A program made the translations under genes and the position numbers. This document shows, piece by piece, positions 6,737 through 13,276 of a stretch of DNA of 13,324 nt; position 1 is the stretch's first letter, and each line of letters begins with the position of its first letter. Under the pieces are notes generated by a model. That model was not told where the DNA came from. It saw only the letters and a list, made by a program, of their open reading frames with translations, and searched no databases. Origin of the DNA: Lachnospiraceae bacterium (GTDB taxonomy: Bacteria > Bacillota > Clostridia > Lachnospirales > Lachnospiraceae); NCBI GenBank assembly GCA_003447295.1, contig DLZQ01000073.1, positions 22,447 to 35,770 on the forward strand, in the 5' to 3' direction.

Positions 6737-6783
6737 AGTGTAGCAGTTCCCCTATGGAAAAGCAAGCCCATCTGTGCTACACT
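6737..6783. promoter_or_regulatory. symmetric divergent promoter region of trxB and the SDR gene
   Basis: AGTGTAGCA (6737-6745) and TGCTACACT (6775-6783) are perfect inverted 9-mers 29 bp apart, and each reads as an extended -10 (TGC-TACACT) pointing outward. For trxB, AAGCAA (read as TTGCTT, 6765-6760) is 17 bp from its -10. For the SDR gene the weaker TGGAAA (6755-6760) is 17 bp from its -10. The two -35 elements overlap at base 6760, so the promoters may compete or share one regulator. Confidence 0.5.
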
Positions 6784-6858
6784 CGTTTTACAGGTTTTTT
6801 GCATTCGGCACTGTTTTATCTCCAAAGGTTGCCGTAGAATTCAGAAAGGATACTTTAC

Positions 6859-7593
6859 ATGAATACAATAAAGAACACACCGCTTGCTCTTGTCACCGGT
6901 GCCTCCCGCGGTATCGGCAGAGCCATTGCGGAAACTCTGGCAGGTGCCGGGTACGACCTGATCCTCACCTGCAGCCACACACTCGAAAGGCTTCAGGACG
7001 TAGCTGCCTCTTTAGAAGAAAAATACGGCGTCCACTGTACTGCTTTGGCAGCGGATGCAGCGGATCCCTCTGCGATTGAAAAAATATTTGCTTCCCTGGA
7101 TCATCTGGATGTTTTAGTCAATAATGCCGGAATCTCCTACATCGGCCTGCTCACAGATATGAGTATCGAAGAATGGCAGAGTGTCATAAATACGAATCTC
7201 AGCTCCTGTTTCTATACCAGTCGTCTGGCAATTCCTCTGATGCTACAAAAGCACAGTGGACGTATCATCAATATTTCCTCCGTCTGGGGAAACGTCGGAG
7301 CTTCCATGGAAGTTGCTTATTCCGCTTCCAAGGGCGGCGTGAACAGTTTCACCAAAGCTCTGGCAAAGGAACTGGCGCCCAGCAATATCCAGGTCAACGC
7401 CATCTCCTGCGGTGTTATTGACACTGCCATGAATCATTGCTTCTCCCCGGAGGAAATGGACGCTCTCCGGGAAGAGATCCCCGCAGACCGTCTGGGACAG
7501 CCTGAGGAAGTGGGGCAGCTTGTCCTCCAGCTGATCCAGGCTCCGGCCTATCTCACCGGTCAGATCCTCACCATCGACGGAGGCTGGCAATAA
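6859..7593 (+). CDS. short-chain dehydrogenase/reductase, YmfI-like (possible EF-P 5-aminopentanone reductase)
   Basis: NAD(P)H-dependent classical SDR of 244 residues, cytosolic. The ATG at 6859 is preceded by AAAGGA. The cofactor motif TGASRGIG is at 13-20, NNAG at 88-91, Asn113, and the catalytic Ser140, Tyr154 and Lys158 (YSASK). The C-terminus is LTGQILTIDGGW. FabG-like proteins share these features. However, SSVWGNVGASMEVAYSASKG and the later EEIPADRLGQPEEV closely resemble what I recall of B. subtilis YmfI, which reduces the 5-aminopentanone group on elongation factor P. I therefore prefer that role over fatty-acid FabG, also because no fab genes are near. It is the only plus-strand gene, divergent from trxB. 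The stop codon lies in the loop of a terminator-like hairpin. Confidence 0.85.
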   Translation: MNTIKNTPLALVTGASRGIGRAIAETLAGAGYDLILTCSHTLERLQDVAASLEEKYGVHCTALAADAADPSAIEKIFASLDHLDVLVNNAGISYIGLLTDMSIEEWQSVINTNLSSCFYTSRLAIPLMLQKHSGRIINISSVWGNVGASMEVAYSASKGGVNSFTKALAKELAPSNIQVNAISCGVIDTAMNHCFSPEEMDALREEIPADRLGQPEEVGQLVLQLIQAPAYLTGQILTIDGGWQ

Positions 7594-7604
7594 TGCCAGC
7601 CTCC
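7579..7604 (+). terminator. hairpin spanning the SDR stop codon
   Basis: GGAGGCTGGCA (7579-7589) and TGCCAGCCTCC (7594-7604) form a perfect 11-bp stem with loop ATAA, which contains the TAA stop (7591-7593). The downstream TAATATTCTTCTC is T-rich but interrupted, so termination strength is uncertain. It also lies between convergent genes. Confidence 0.6.
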
Positions 7605-7616
7605 TAATATTCTTCT

Positions 7617-8459
7617 CTATATTTCTGCAAGATATTCTCTCATGCGCTTTCTGATATGCTCGAACTGTTTTCTCGTATGAGGATTTTTCGACTCAAAATT
7701 CATCAGCCGATCCAAGTATCCCTGTCTTTTCACAATCCGGCAGCTCTCGGGATAGACCAGCTCGTACACCAGGGAAATATGTCCCACCACATTATCCACC
7801 GCTGTTTTCTTCAGGGAGCGCAGTACAGCGTGCTCCTCATCAAAGCTCTGCAACACTTCCGGCGTCACTTCCTCCTGATATAATACCTCGGTGTCCACAT
7901 TGTAGATCTCCTCCAGCGGGAATTCTACATTGACCTTCAAGATATCGATCTTATCCGCATCCCGTAAAATATGGCAGAACATAGCCGTCCGTTCCTCCAG
8001 TCCCTCCGGAATCCGGTAGGCGCTGTGATAAAATACCGCTGTCCACAGAAGTTCATCGCAGGAAGCATCTTCCACGAAATCCCGGATACTGATTCCGGCG
8101 TCTGCCTGAACTTCCTCGGGCAGGCTTTCTTCGCTTCCGGAAGCAAGTCCGTGTTTCTCTTCCCAGACCTTACCAAATAAAATTCTTGCTCCGTATTTCG
8201 CATGATCGATGGAATCCGCATCAATAAAGGTTCCATATACCCGCTGCTGCTCAAACCGTCCCACATCATGGAGCAGTCCGGTCAGCCACGCAATATCCAC
8301 CTCTTCCTCCGGAAGTTCAAGGGATCTGGCGATCTGTTGGCACAATCCGCAGACCCGGTAGGTGTGTTCTATTTTCAGGCGGATCATGTCCCGGCTGCTG
8401 TCATAACGGTCCGTGTATTCCTGAAATGCTGCCAATGCTTTTTCTCTGTTGATCTTCAT
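7617..8459 (-). CDS. HD-domain metal-dependent phosphohydrolase
   Basis: Predicted cytosolic phosphohydrolase of unknown substrate; HD proteins of this size often hydrolyse nucleotides or phosphoesters. The start is ATG at 8459 (MKINREK), because GAGG lies nine bases upstream. The alternative ATG at 8474 would contain that site. In the 280-residue protein the metal ligands are His32 (EHTYRV), His64-Asp65 (TGLLHDVGRFEQ), His86 (DSIDHAKYGA), His145 (VFYHSAYRIP) and Asp167/Asp169 (LRDADKID), the full HD set. No second domain or signal is visible; the C-terminal part is helical and charged. It lies 98 nt downstream of the YhfC-like gene in the same direction. Confidence 0.9.
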   Translation of the reverse strand: MKINREKALAAFQEYTDRYDSSRDMIRLKIEHTYRVCGLCQQIARSLELPEEEVDIAWLTGLLHDVGRFEQQRVYGTFIDADSIDHAKYGARILFGKVWEEKHGLASGSEESLPEEVQADAGISIRDFVEDASCDELLWTAVFYHSAYRIPEGLEERTAMFCHILRDADKIDILKVNVEFPLEEIYNVDTEVLYQEEVTPEVLQSFDEEHAVLRSLKKTAVDNVVGHISLVYELVYPESCRIVKRQGYLDRLMNFESKNPHTRKQFEHIRKRMREYLAEI

Positions 8460-8557
8460 TGTTCGTTGCCTCATATCTTTTATATCATATTTTATGACTC
8501 ATGACACGTTCGCCTTTTTTTAATCCATTCCTTCTTATCTGCTGGTTTTTGTCTCCG

Positions 8558-9385
8558 TCAGGCCTTTTTCTCTGCCATCTGTACATATACCAATTTGTAT
8601 ACTGCTACACAGATCACTGCAACCACCAATAACAGTCCCAGTTCCAATGCCCAGGTGGGAATGGTAGCGGCGCATATCACGGTTAAGAAGTCCACTGCAA
8701 AATGCAGTCCGAAGGCTGCTGCCAAATGCAGCTTTCTGCCTGTCTTCACCGCACTGTATACAAGAATCGACAACGCGATCTGCAGAGCGATCGCACTGAT
8801 CCGCTCCACCGGTGCGAGATAGAACTGGTAAGCCGGTGTGGTCCAGAGAACAGAGAGCTGACGGTAGGTTACCTCCTGTTGTGCGGGCTCCAATGCCGTC
8901 ATAGTCTTCTCCATCAGACCACCGTTGATCATGGCTGCGGTAAAGAGATTGCTCATAGAAGACATACCAAGAATCAGAAAAGCTTCAATGCCGCCATGTC
9001 CGGCGCCGTACATCAACGCATTTTCCCGGGTAAGATGTTTTTTCAGGCAGAATTTCATGGCGATCCACCGGCCACACTCCTCAAAAAGTGCTGCTGCCAG
9101 TCCACCATAAATCGCATACAGCCAGATATTGTCCCGGATCGCGCTTCCGGTCACCGTCAGCACGATGGCATGACAGATCTGCTCTAAGATCATGGCAAAG
9201 CCCACGAAAATTCCACAACCGATGAAGAACGCCGGCACCCATGCCTTTGTCTTCTTATAGATAAAGATACCTAAAAATATGGGTAAAACCACGGATAATA
9301 GCAGAGATATCACCATCCCCACCATACTTGCACTGCTTACAGTTCCCCACACCATTGCTGTTTCCGTTACACTCTCAACTGCCAT
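8558..9385 (-). CDS. YhfC-family intramembrane protease-like protein
   Basis: Predicted polytopic membrane protein of 275 residues, related to YhfC and the CPBP/CAAX-protease clan. The start is ATG at 9385 with AGGAGA just upstream. A GTG at 9415 is in frame but has no ribosome site. About eight hydrophobic segments are visible. The putative catalytic motifs are EECGRW with Glu102-Glu103 and Arg106, His130 in GAGHGGIEA, and His228 with Asp232 in LHFAVDF, matching the clan pattern EExxxR ... H ... HxxxD. The substrate is unknown and many members have no tested activity. It follows the RdgB-like gene by 50 nt. Confidence 0.85.
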   Translation of the reverse strand: MAVESVTETAMVWGTVSSASMVGMVISLLLSVVLPIFLGIFIYKKTKAWVPAFFIGCGIFVGFAMILEQICHAIVLTVTGSAIRDNIWLYAIYGGLAAALFEECGRWIAMKFCLKKHLTRENALMYGAGHGGIEAFLILGMSSMSNLFTAAMINGGLMEKTMTALEPAQQEVTYRQLSVLWTTPAYQFYLAPVERISAIALQIALSILVYSAVKTGRKLHLAAAFGLHFAVDFLTVICAATIPTWALELGLLLVVAVICVAVYKLVYVQMAEKKA

Positions 9386-9435
9386 ATATTCTCCTATCCA
9401 GATGCCTCTCTGCACTCTGTTGTTTTATCATTTCT

Positions 9436-10056
9436 TCATCTGTATTGTAAGATTCTCCGGAAAAAGGTAAGAAAACCTTCCTCTACCGCCACCTGATCCA
9501 CCGCCGCCTCAGGCAGATCATAGAAATATTTCCCGGTTCCGGGATCCAGGGAAATGCTGTCCAGCGGAAACCCCTCTCTGCGGATGCTGCTGTGTGGTAC
9601 ATCCGTCAGCCAGAATTTCTCACTTTCCATGTCAGGCTCCATCGCCTCATATACATGTTCCTCATCCTGCACATAGCAGATGGCATTGCGGTATTTTGCC
9701 GTAAGCCTTCCATAGTGTCTGACCAGTCCGATATAGTACTCCAGCATCTGCTCATCCGTCAGATACACACCATTCACCGTACGCACATGTACCCCGGGCT
9801 GGACCACCTCCGGGACATCTTCAAAATACAACCCGGAATCACAGGAAAATACAGGCATACGAAAAGCTTCATAATAAGCATGCGCTTTCTGCCTGGCATT
9901 CTCCAGAGGCGTATTGCCTATCTCCGGGACATCGGGGATCTCCACCCCCTGTGCCCGCAGGTCCTGCAGACTGATCAATTCGATGCCAAGTCCGGCTATG
10001 CGGTTCTGCATGGCAGCTGCCTTTGCCGGATTGCCGGTACCGTATAACAGTTTCAT
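9436..10056 (-). CDS. divergent RdgB/Ham1-type non-canonical purine NTP pyrophosphatase
   Basis: Probable cytosolic enzyme that removes pyrophosphate from ITP/XTP-like nucleotides. ATG at 10056 is preceded by AGGA eight bases upstream. The 206-residue protein starts with the family signature GTGNPAKAAAM at 6-16. ETGxTxxENAxxKA appears as EIGNTPLENARQKA (45-58), and CDSGL at 72-76 supplies the expected catalytic Asp73. The C-terminal half departs from typical RdgB: the usual GYDPxF and SHRxxAL motifs are replaced by GFPLDSISLDPGTGKYFYD. It therefore belongs to a diverged Firmicutes branch and substrate range may differ. It lies 25 nt downstream of a small membrane peptide gene and 50 nt upstream of the YhfC-like gene. 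Confidence 0.8.
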   Translation of the reverse strand: MKLLYGTGNPAKAAAMQNRIAGLGIELISLQDLRAQGVEIPDVPEIGNTPLENARQKAHAYYEAFRMPVFSCDSGLYFEDVPEVVQPGVHVRTVNGVYLTDEQMLEYYIGLVRHYGRLTAKYRNAICYVQDEEHVYEAMEPDMESEKFWLTDVPHSSIRREGFPLDSISLDPGTGKYFYDLPEAAVDQVAVEEGFLTFFRRILQYR

Positions 10057-10081
10057 AATCGTTGTCCTGCTTCCTTTCCGG

Positions 10082-10180
10082 TCAGATCAGCGCCGGTGTC
10101 TGTGCCAGGACAGAGATAATCGCGATCGCCGCCAAAATCACAATAACTACCACTACTGCAACAATGATCTTCTTTTTCAT
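10082..10180 (-). CDS. 32-residue single-pass membrane peptide
   Basis: A short reading frame encodes MKKKIIVAVVVVIVILAAIA followed by IISVLAQTPALI and a TGA stop. ATG at 10180 is preceded by AGCAGG with eight bases between. The product has three lysines, one hydrophobic helix of about 22 residues and a short polar tail, so it would insert in the membrane with the tail probably outside. It is 25 nt upstream of the RdgB-like gene, which suggests co-transcription. Function is unknown; a toxin-like, leader or transporter-modulating peptide are all possible. The good ribosome site and operon spacing are the main support. Confidence 0.65.
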   Translation of the reverse strand: MKKKIIVAVVVVIVILAAIAIISVLAQTPALI

Positions 10181-10242
10181 ATATGATACCTGCTCTTTCT
10201 AATCCTTTTATGTTTTTGCATCCCATGAACTAATGATGACAT

Positions 10243-10266
10243 ATTTCAAGGATAATTTCAAGGATA
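10243..10266. repeat. 12-bp tandem duplication
   Basis: ATTTCAAGGATA occurs twice in tandem with no gap. It lies in the 113-bp space between the acyltransferase gene and the small membrane peptide gene. A weak GGATAT/ATATCC hairpin (10262-10279) overlaps the second copy. No function is apparent. Confidence 0.85.
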
Positions 10267-10293
10267 TTGGCACATATCCATAATCTCTGGCGC

Positions 10294-11439
10294 CTAAAAG
10301 CCTTTTATTTTTCGATATCTGCCTTTTACAAAATTGATAGCATATTGTACACATACGGAAAAAATAATTGCTGCCAGCAAATAGAAAATTCTGGTATATC
10401 CGATTCTCTGCGGCGTATAATACCACCACAGATTATTTTCGTAACTGACAAAATCAAAATCTGTAAACACAGGGAATAATTTTGCGCAAACACCATAAAT
10501 CGTTTTCACGATCATGAAGCCCAGAAACTGGTTCATCATAATGGAATAGGTGTTATCAGCCAGTAGGTTAACATATTTGTTTTTTCCAACAACGGGCTCT
10601 AACACAGTTGCTATTCTCATCCACATGGCAATTCCCAGGTAACCTACGATAATCGGCATCAACGGTCCTTCCGTGAAATCATTGCACCAGGACGGAGTAT
10701 ATACCAGAAACTTTCCGTAATGATACGTCAGTGCAAGCTTTATTCCCATAATCACTGCAAAATAAAGAATACCGGGAAGCTTTCTTTCATACTTTTCCAG
10801 GGTTCTGTTATAAAAAATCCCCAGGCTGTAAAAAGGCATAAAGTGAAGCATTCTGACGACTGCCAGCCACCAGCCGGTATTATAGCCTTTGCAGGCAAGC
10901 AGATTACCAATGAGTCCCAGAGCAATTCCAATCACGAAAAAGATTACTTCCGGAATATTTTTGCATATCTTTTTCAGAACTTTTCTGTACAGAATGTTTA
11001 ACACCTGTACCATAAAAAGCGGCATAATGAACCAGCCCGCCAGATTATATTCGAACTGATGTCCGTCAATAATCGGTGCAACGAACAGATTATACAGGGT
11101 AAATTCACCACCGATTTTAAAATATTTGATATGTGAGATCTGTACGAGCACTCCATATGCAATATTATACAGATATAATGGAATGATCAGTGTCTTGATC
11201 TTTTTCCACAGATACCCCGGTACATTTTCTTCTGCCTCTGTCTTGTAAAAATAACCGGAGCAGAAAACAAACAATGCCACATGAAGACCTGCATACGGGA
11301 ACCAGTCTGCCAGACTCAGAGAGATTCCTCCTCCCTCGCAGTGTCCACACAGAACCATAAGAATTCCAACTGCATATAAGATTTTAAATCGATAGTCAAT
11401 CTGATGATCTGAACAATCATTTGTCAATGTGTTTGTCAC
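10294..11439 (-). CDS. acyltransferase-3 family membrane protein
   Basis: Predicted integral membrane O-acyltransferase (PF01757-like), which would acylate a surface sugar or polymer; the acceptor is unknown. It uses a GTG start at 11439, supported by GGAGG seven bases upstream. The 381-residue protein has about ten hydrophobic segments. The family's early histidine is His33 in VLCGHCEGGG, and LHVALFVFCSGYFY resembles the next conserved block. The protein ends with a basic cytoplasmic tail KGRYRKIKGF. It is 27 nt downstream of the MATE gene, so co-transcription is likely. By eye the gene is more AT-rich than trxB or the HD gene, and no glycan biosynthesis genes are nearby, which could mean recent acquisition. 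Confidence 0.88.
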   Translation of the reverse strand: MTNTLTNDCSDHQIDYRFKILYAVGILMVLCGHCEGGGISLSLADWFPYAGLHVALFVFCSGYFYKTEAEENVPGYLWKKIKTLIIPLYLYNIAYGVLVQISHIKYFKIGGEFTLYNLFVAPIIDGHQFEYNLAGWFIMPLFMVQVLNILYRKVLKKICKNIPEVIFFVIGIALGLIGNLLACKGYNTGWWLAVVRMLHFMPFYSLGIFYNRTLEKYERKLPGILYFAVIMGIKLALTYHYGKFLVYTPSWCNDFTEGPLMPIIVGYLGIAMWMRIATVLEPVVGKNKYVNLLADNTYSIMMNQFLGFMIVKTIYGVCAKLFPVFTDFDFVSYENNLWWYYTPQRIGYTRIFYLLAAIIFSVCVQYAINFVKGRYRKIKGF

Positions 11440-11466
11440 TTTGTATCCTCCGTTTTTTATCCTAAT

Positions 11467-12810
11467 TTATCGAGATGGCTCCACTTTCTCAGCCGGCCAG
11501 GATTTTCTGAGTGCCGCATAGGAAACCAGGAAGTTGGCAAGCCAGCCTGCCGGCACGGCAAGCCAGACAAAGGCAATGCCAAAACGCGGTGCACAGATCA
11601 AAGCCACGGACAAGCGAATTGCAAGGTTTACCATATTGGCAATGAGGAATGGCTGCATGATTCCCAGTCCGCGAAGAACTCCATCAGTCGCCATTTTAAT
11701 TCCCATAAAGATAAAGAAGTAACCAAGCCATCTCATATAATCTTCGGACACCTGATAGGCCAGGGCTGTTCCATCTTTTCCAAGAAATAGCGAGGAAATC
11801 TGCGTGTGCAGCGTTTCAATGACAAGGAAGGCAAGTGCCGCAAAACACACGTCCAACAACAATGCAGCATGATAGCCTTTTTTGATGCGTTCGGTTCTGC
11901 CTGCCCCAAGGTTCTGGGAAACATACGGCGAAACTGCATTACCGATGGACACGAAAATCAGGGAAAATACGTTCTCCACCCGCATCGTCGCCGCATATCC
12001 TGCAAGAGCCTGTGTGCCGAAAGGATTTACCACTGCCTGTACGATCATCATACCGATAGACACGGTAGACTGCTGCAAAACCGAGGGCACTGCGATCCGA
12101 AGCATCGAGCGCAGCCCGCGCCCGTCAAATCGCTGAAACGGGCTTTGGTATCGCCGCATCCGGTTAAAAAAGATCAAAAGTGAAAAAACAGCGGAAATTC
12201 CCTGGGCAATCAGGGTTGCAAATGCCGCACCGAATACACCAAGTCCCAGACCGGCTACCATCCAAAGGTCCATCACAATGTTCAGAATGGATGAAAAGAT
12301 CAGCAGCACCAGCGGAATTTTTGATTCACCGATGGAAGTGAACATGGTAGATAGAATATTGTACATGAACAGAAACGGAAAGCCCACAAAATAGACCCGC
12401 AAGTACAGTACCGCTTCCTCCAGAATATCGGCAGGGGTCTGTAATCCGCTCATCATCGTATGAGAAAAGCAAAAGCCAAAGATACCAAGGATGATACTCA
12501 GAAGTAAAAAGCTGATCAGTGATGTAGACACAATGGTTTTCATTTTGCCATACTCTTTGGCGCCGAAATAGCGGCTCACAAGCACACCTGCACCGACACC
12601 GGCACCCAGTGCCACACAAATGAAAACATTCGTCAGGGCTGCACAGGCACCCACCGCTGCCAGTGCGGAGGAACCCACAAACTGACCGACGATAATGGAG
12701 TCAGCCATATTGTATACCTGCTGAAAAAAGCTGCCGAGAATCATCGGCATTGCAAAAACCGTCAGCGCTTTCAGCGGTGCATCGGTAATCAAATACTCAT
12801 CTTTTGACAT
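11467..12810 (-). CDS. MATE-family multidrug/metabolite efflux transporter
   Basis: Predicted cation-coupled efflux pump of the MATE family with 447 residues, the usual size. The start is ATG at 12810 (MSKDEYLITDAP), which has GGAGG eight bases upstream; the frame remains open upstream into a regulator remnant. Two homologous six-helix halves are visible. The N-terminal block PMILGSFFQQVYNMADSIIV and VGSSALAAVGACA is the typical first helix pair. The second half repeats it as AVPSVLQQSTVSIGMMIVQA and GTQALAGYAATMRVE, and the charged middle loop has FNRMRRYQSPFQRFDGRGL. Substrate cannot be inferred. The acyltransferase gene follows after 27 nt. Confidence 0.93.
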   Translation of the reverse strand: MSKDEYLITDAPLKALTVFAMPMILGSFFQQVYNMADSIIVGQFVGSSALAAVGACAALTNVFICVALGAGVGAGVLVSRYFGAKEYGKMKTIVSTSLISFLLLSIILGIFGFCFSHTMMSGLQTPADILEEAVLYLRVYFVGFPFLFMYNILSTMFTSIGESKIPLVLLIFSSILNIVMDLWMVAGLGLGVFGAAFATLIAQGISAVFSLLIFFNRMRRYQSPFQRFDGRGLRSMLRIAVPSVLQQSTVSIGMMIVQAVVNPFGTQALAGYAATMRVENVFSLIFVSIGNAVSPYVSQNLGAGRTERIKKGYHAALLLDVCFAALAFLVIETLHTQISSLFLGKDGTALAYQVSEDYMRWLGYFFIFMGIKMATDGVLRGLGIMQPFLIANMVNLAIRLSVALICAPRFGIAFVWLAVPAGWLANFLVSYAALRKSWPAEKVEPSR

Positions 12811-13206
12811 GATTCTATTCCTCCACAGTTCCTTCCGCATTTCTTCCACGGCTTCTTCAACTCGTTCATCTGCATCTTCTGGAAGTTGGATGGCATCCAG
12901 CTTTCGCGTGAAAAGTTCAATCATCGCAGGATACTGATTTGTAATTGGGTGACTAAACCGATAAAACTGCGGCACACCTTCTTTCTTTATATTCAGCAAT
13001 TCCATTTCTTCAAGCTGTTTCGATGCCCTCGATATAGAAGTGGGTGTCAGTTCCAAGTCTTTCGCGGCTTGACTTGTAGATAGTTCCTGTTCGCCTCCAA
13101 TCTTAACTCTTTTTGAGTTAAGATACAATATTTGAGTTAAGAACAGTTGAAAATCAACATTATCAAATATTATTTTTACGAAAAAAAGCCCGATGCAACA
13201 TGAGCA
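12811..13206 (-). pseudogene. winged-helix regulator remnant, in frame with the MATE gene
   Basis: The minus-strand frame from a TAA at 13209-13207 runs without a stop into the MATE gene. It reads as coherent protein: VKIIFDNVDFQLFLTQILYL, then a helix-turn-helix STSQAAKDLELTPTSISRAS, then KQLEEMELLNIKKEG as the wing. A helical tail, ITNQYPAMIELFTRKLDAIQ, follows and the segment ends in charged residues. There is no ATG upstream of the domain. TTG at 13128 is in frame, but it has no ribosome site and would cut off part of the first helix. The sequence looks like a MarR-like DNA-binding fragment that lost its 5' end, and possibly its own stop. Alternatives are a real regulator-MATE fusion or a start beyond my recognition. 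Confidence 0.55.
13101..13142. repeat. three GAGTTAAGA copies forming an inverted and a direct repeat
   Basis: TCTTAACTC (13101-13109) and GAGTTAAGA (13115-13123) are perfect 9-bp inverted arms around TTTTT. A further GAGTTAAGA lies at 13134-13142, so TTTGAGTTAAGA is directly repeated with a 19-bp period. The arrangement resembles an operator. It lies inside the open frame of the regulator remnant, near where a promoter for the MATE operon would be expected. Confidence 0.55.
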
Positions 13207-13249
13207 TTACACCCACACTGCACCGGAAAGTTCGTCCGATACTGCTTTT

Positions 13250-13269
13250 GCGGCATACCAATATGCCGC
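13250..13269. other. small perfect hairpin between the edge gene and the regulator remnant
   Basis: GCGGCATA and TATGCCGC pair perfectly around CCAA. No T-run follows on either strand, so it is not a clear terminator. On the minus strand it sits shortly after two consecutive stop codons at 13279-13274. Confidence 0.4.
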
Positions 13270-13276
13270 CCCACTA

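Noticed and set aside
6569..7800. Additional DnaA-like sequences (TTATCCACT near 6573, TTATCCACC near 7792)
   Set aside because: They are single, imperfect and inside coding sequence, so chance is the simplest explanation.
9386..9415. GTG start for the YhfC-like gene
   Set aside because: There is no ribosome site in front of it, while the ATG at 9385 has AGGAGA.
10208..10429. 73-residue minus-strand frame overlapping the end of the acyltransferase gene
   Set aside because: It overlaps the acyltransferase gene in another frame and has no ribosome site or recognisable features.
13172..13200. Terminator suggested by a run of T after GGGC on the minus strand
   Set aside because: No adequate stem precedes the T-run; only a 4-bp pairing was found.
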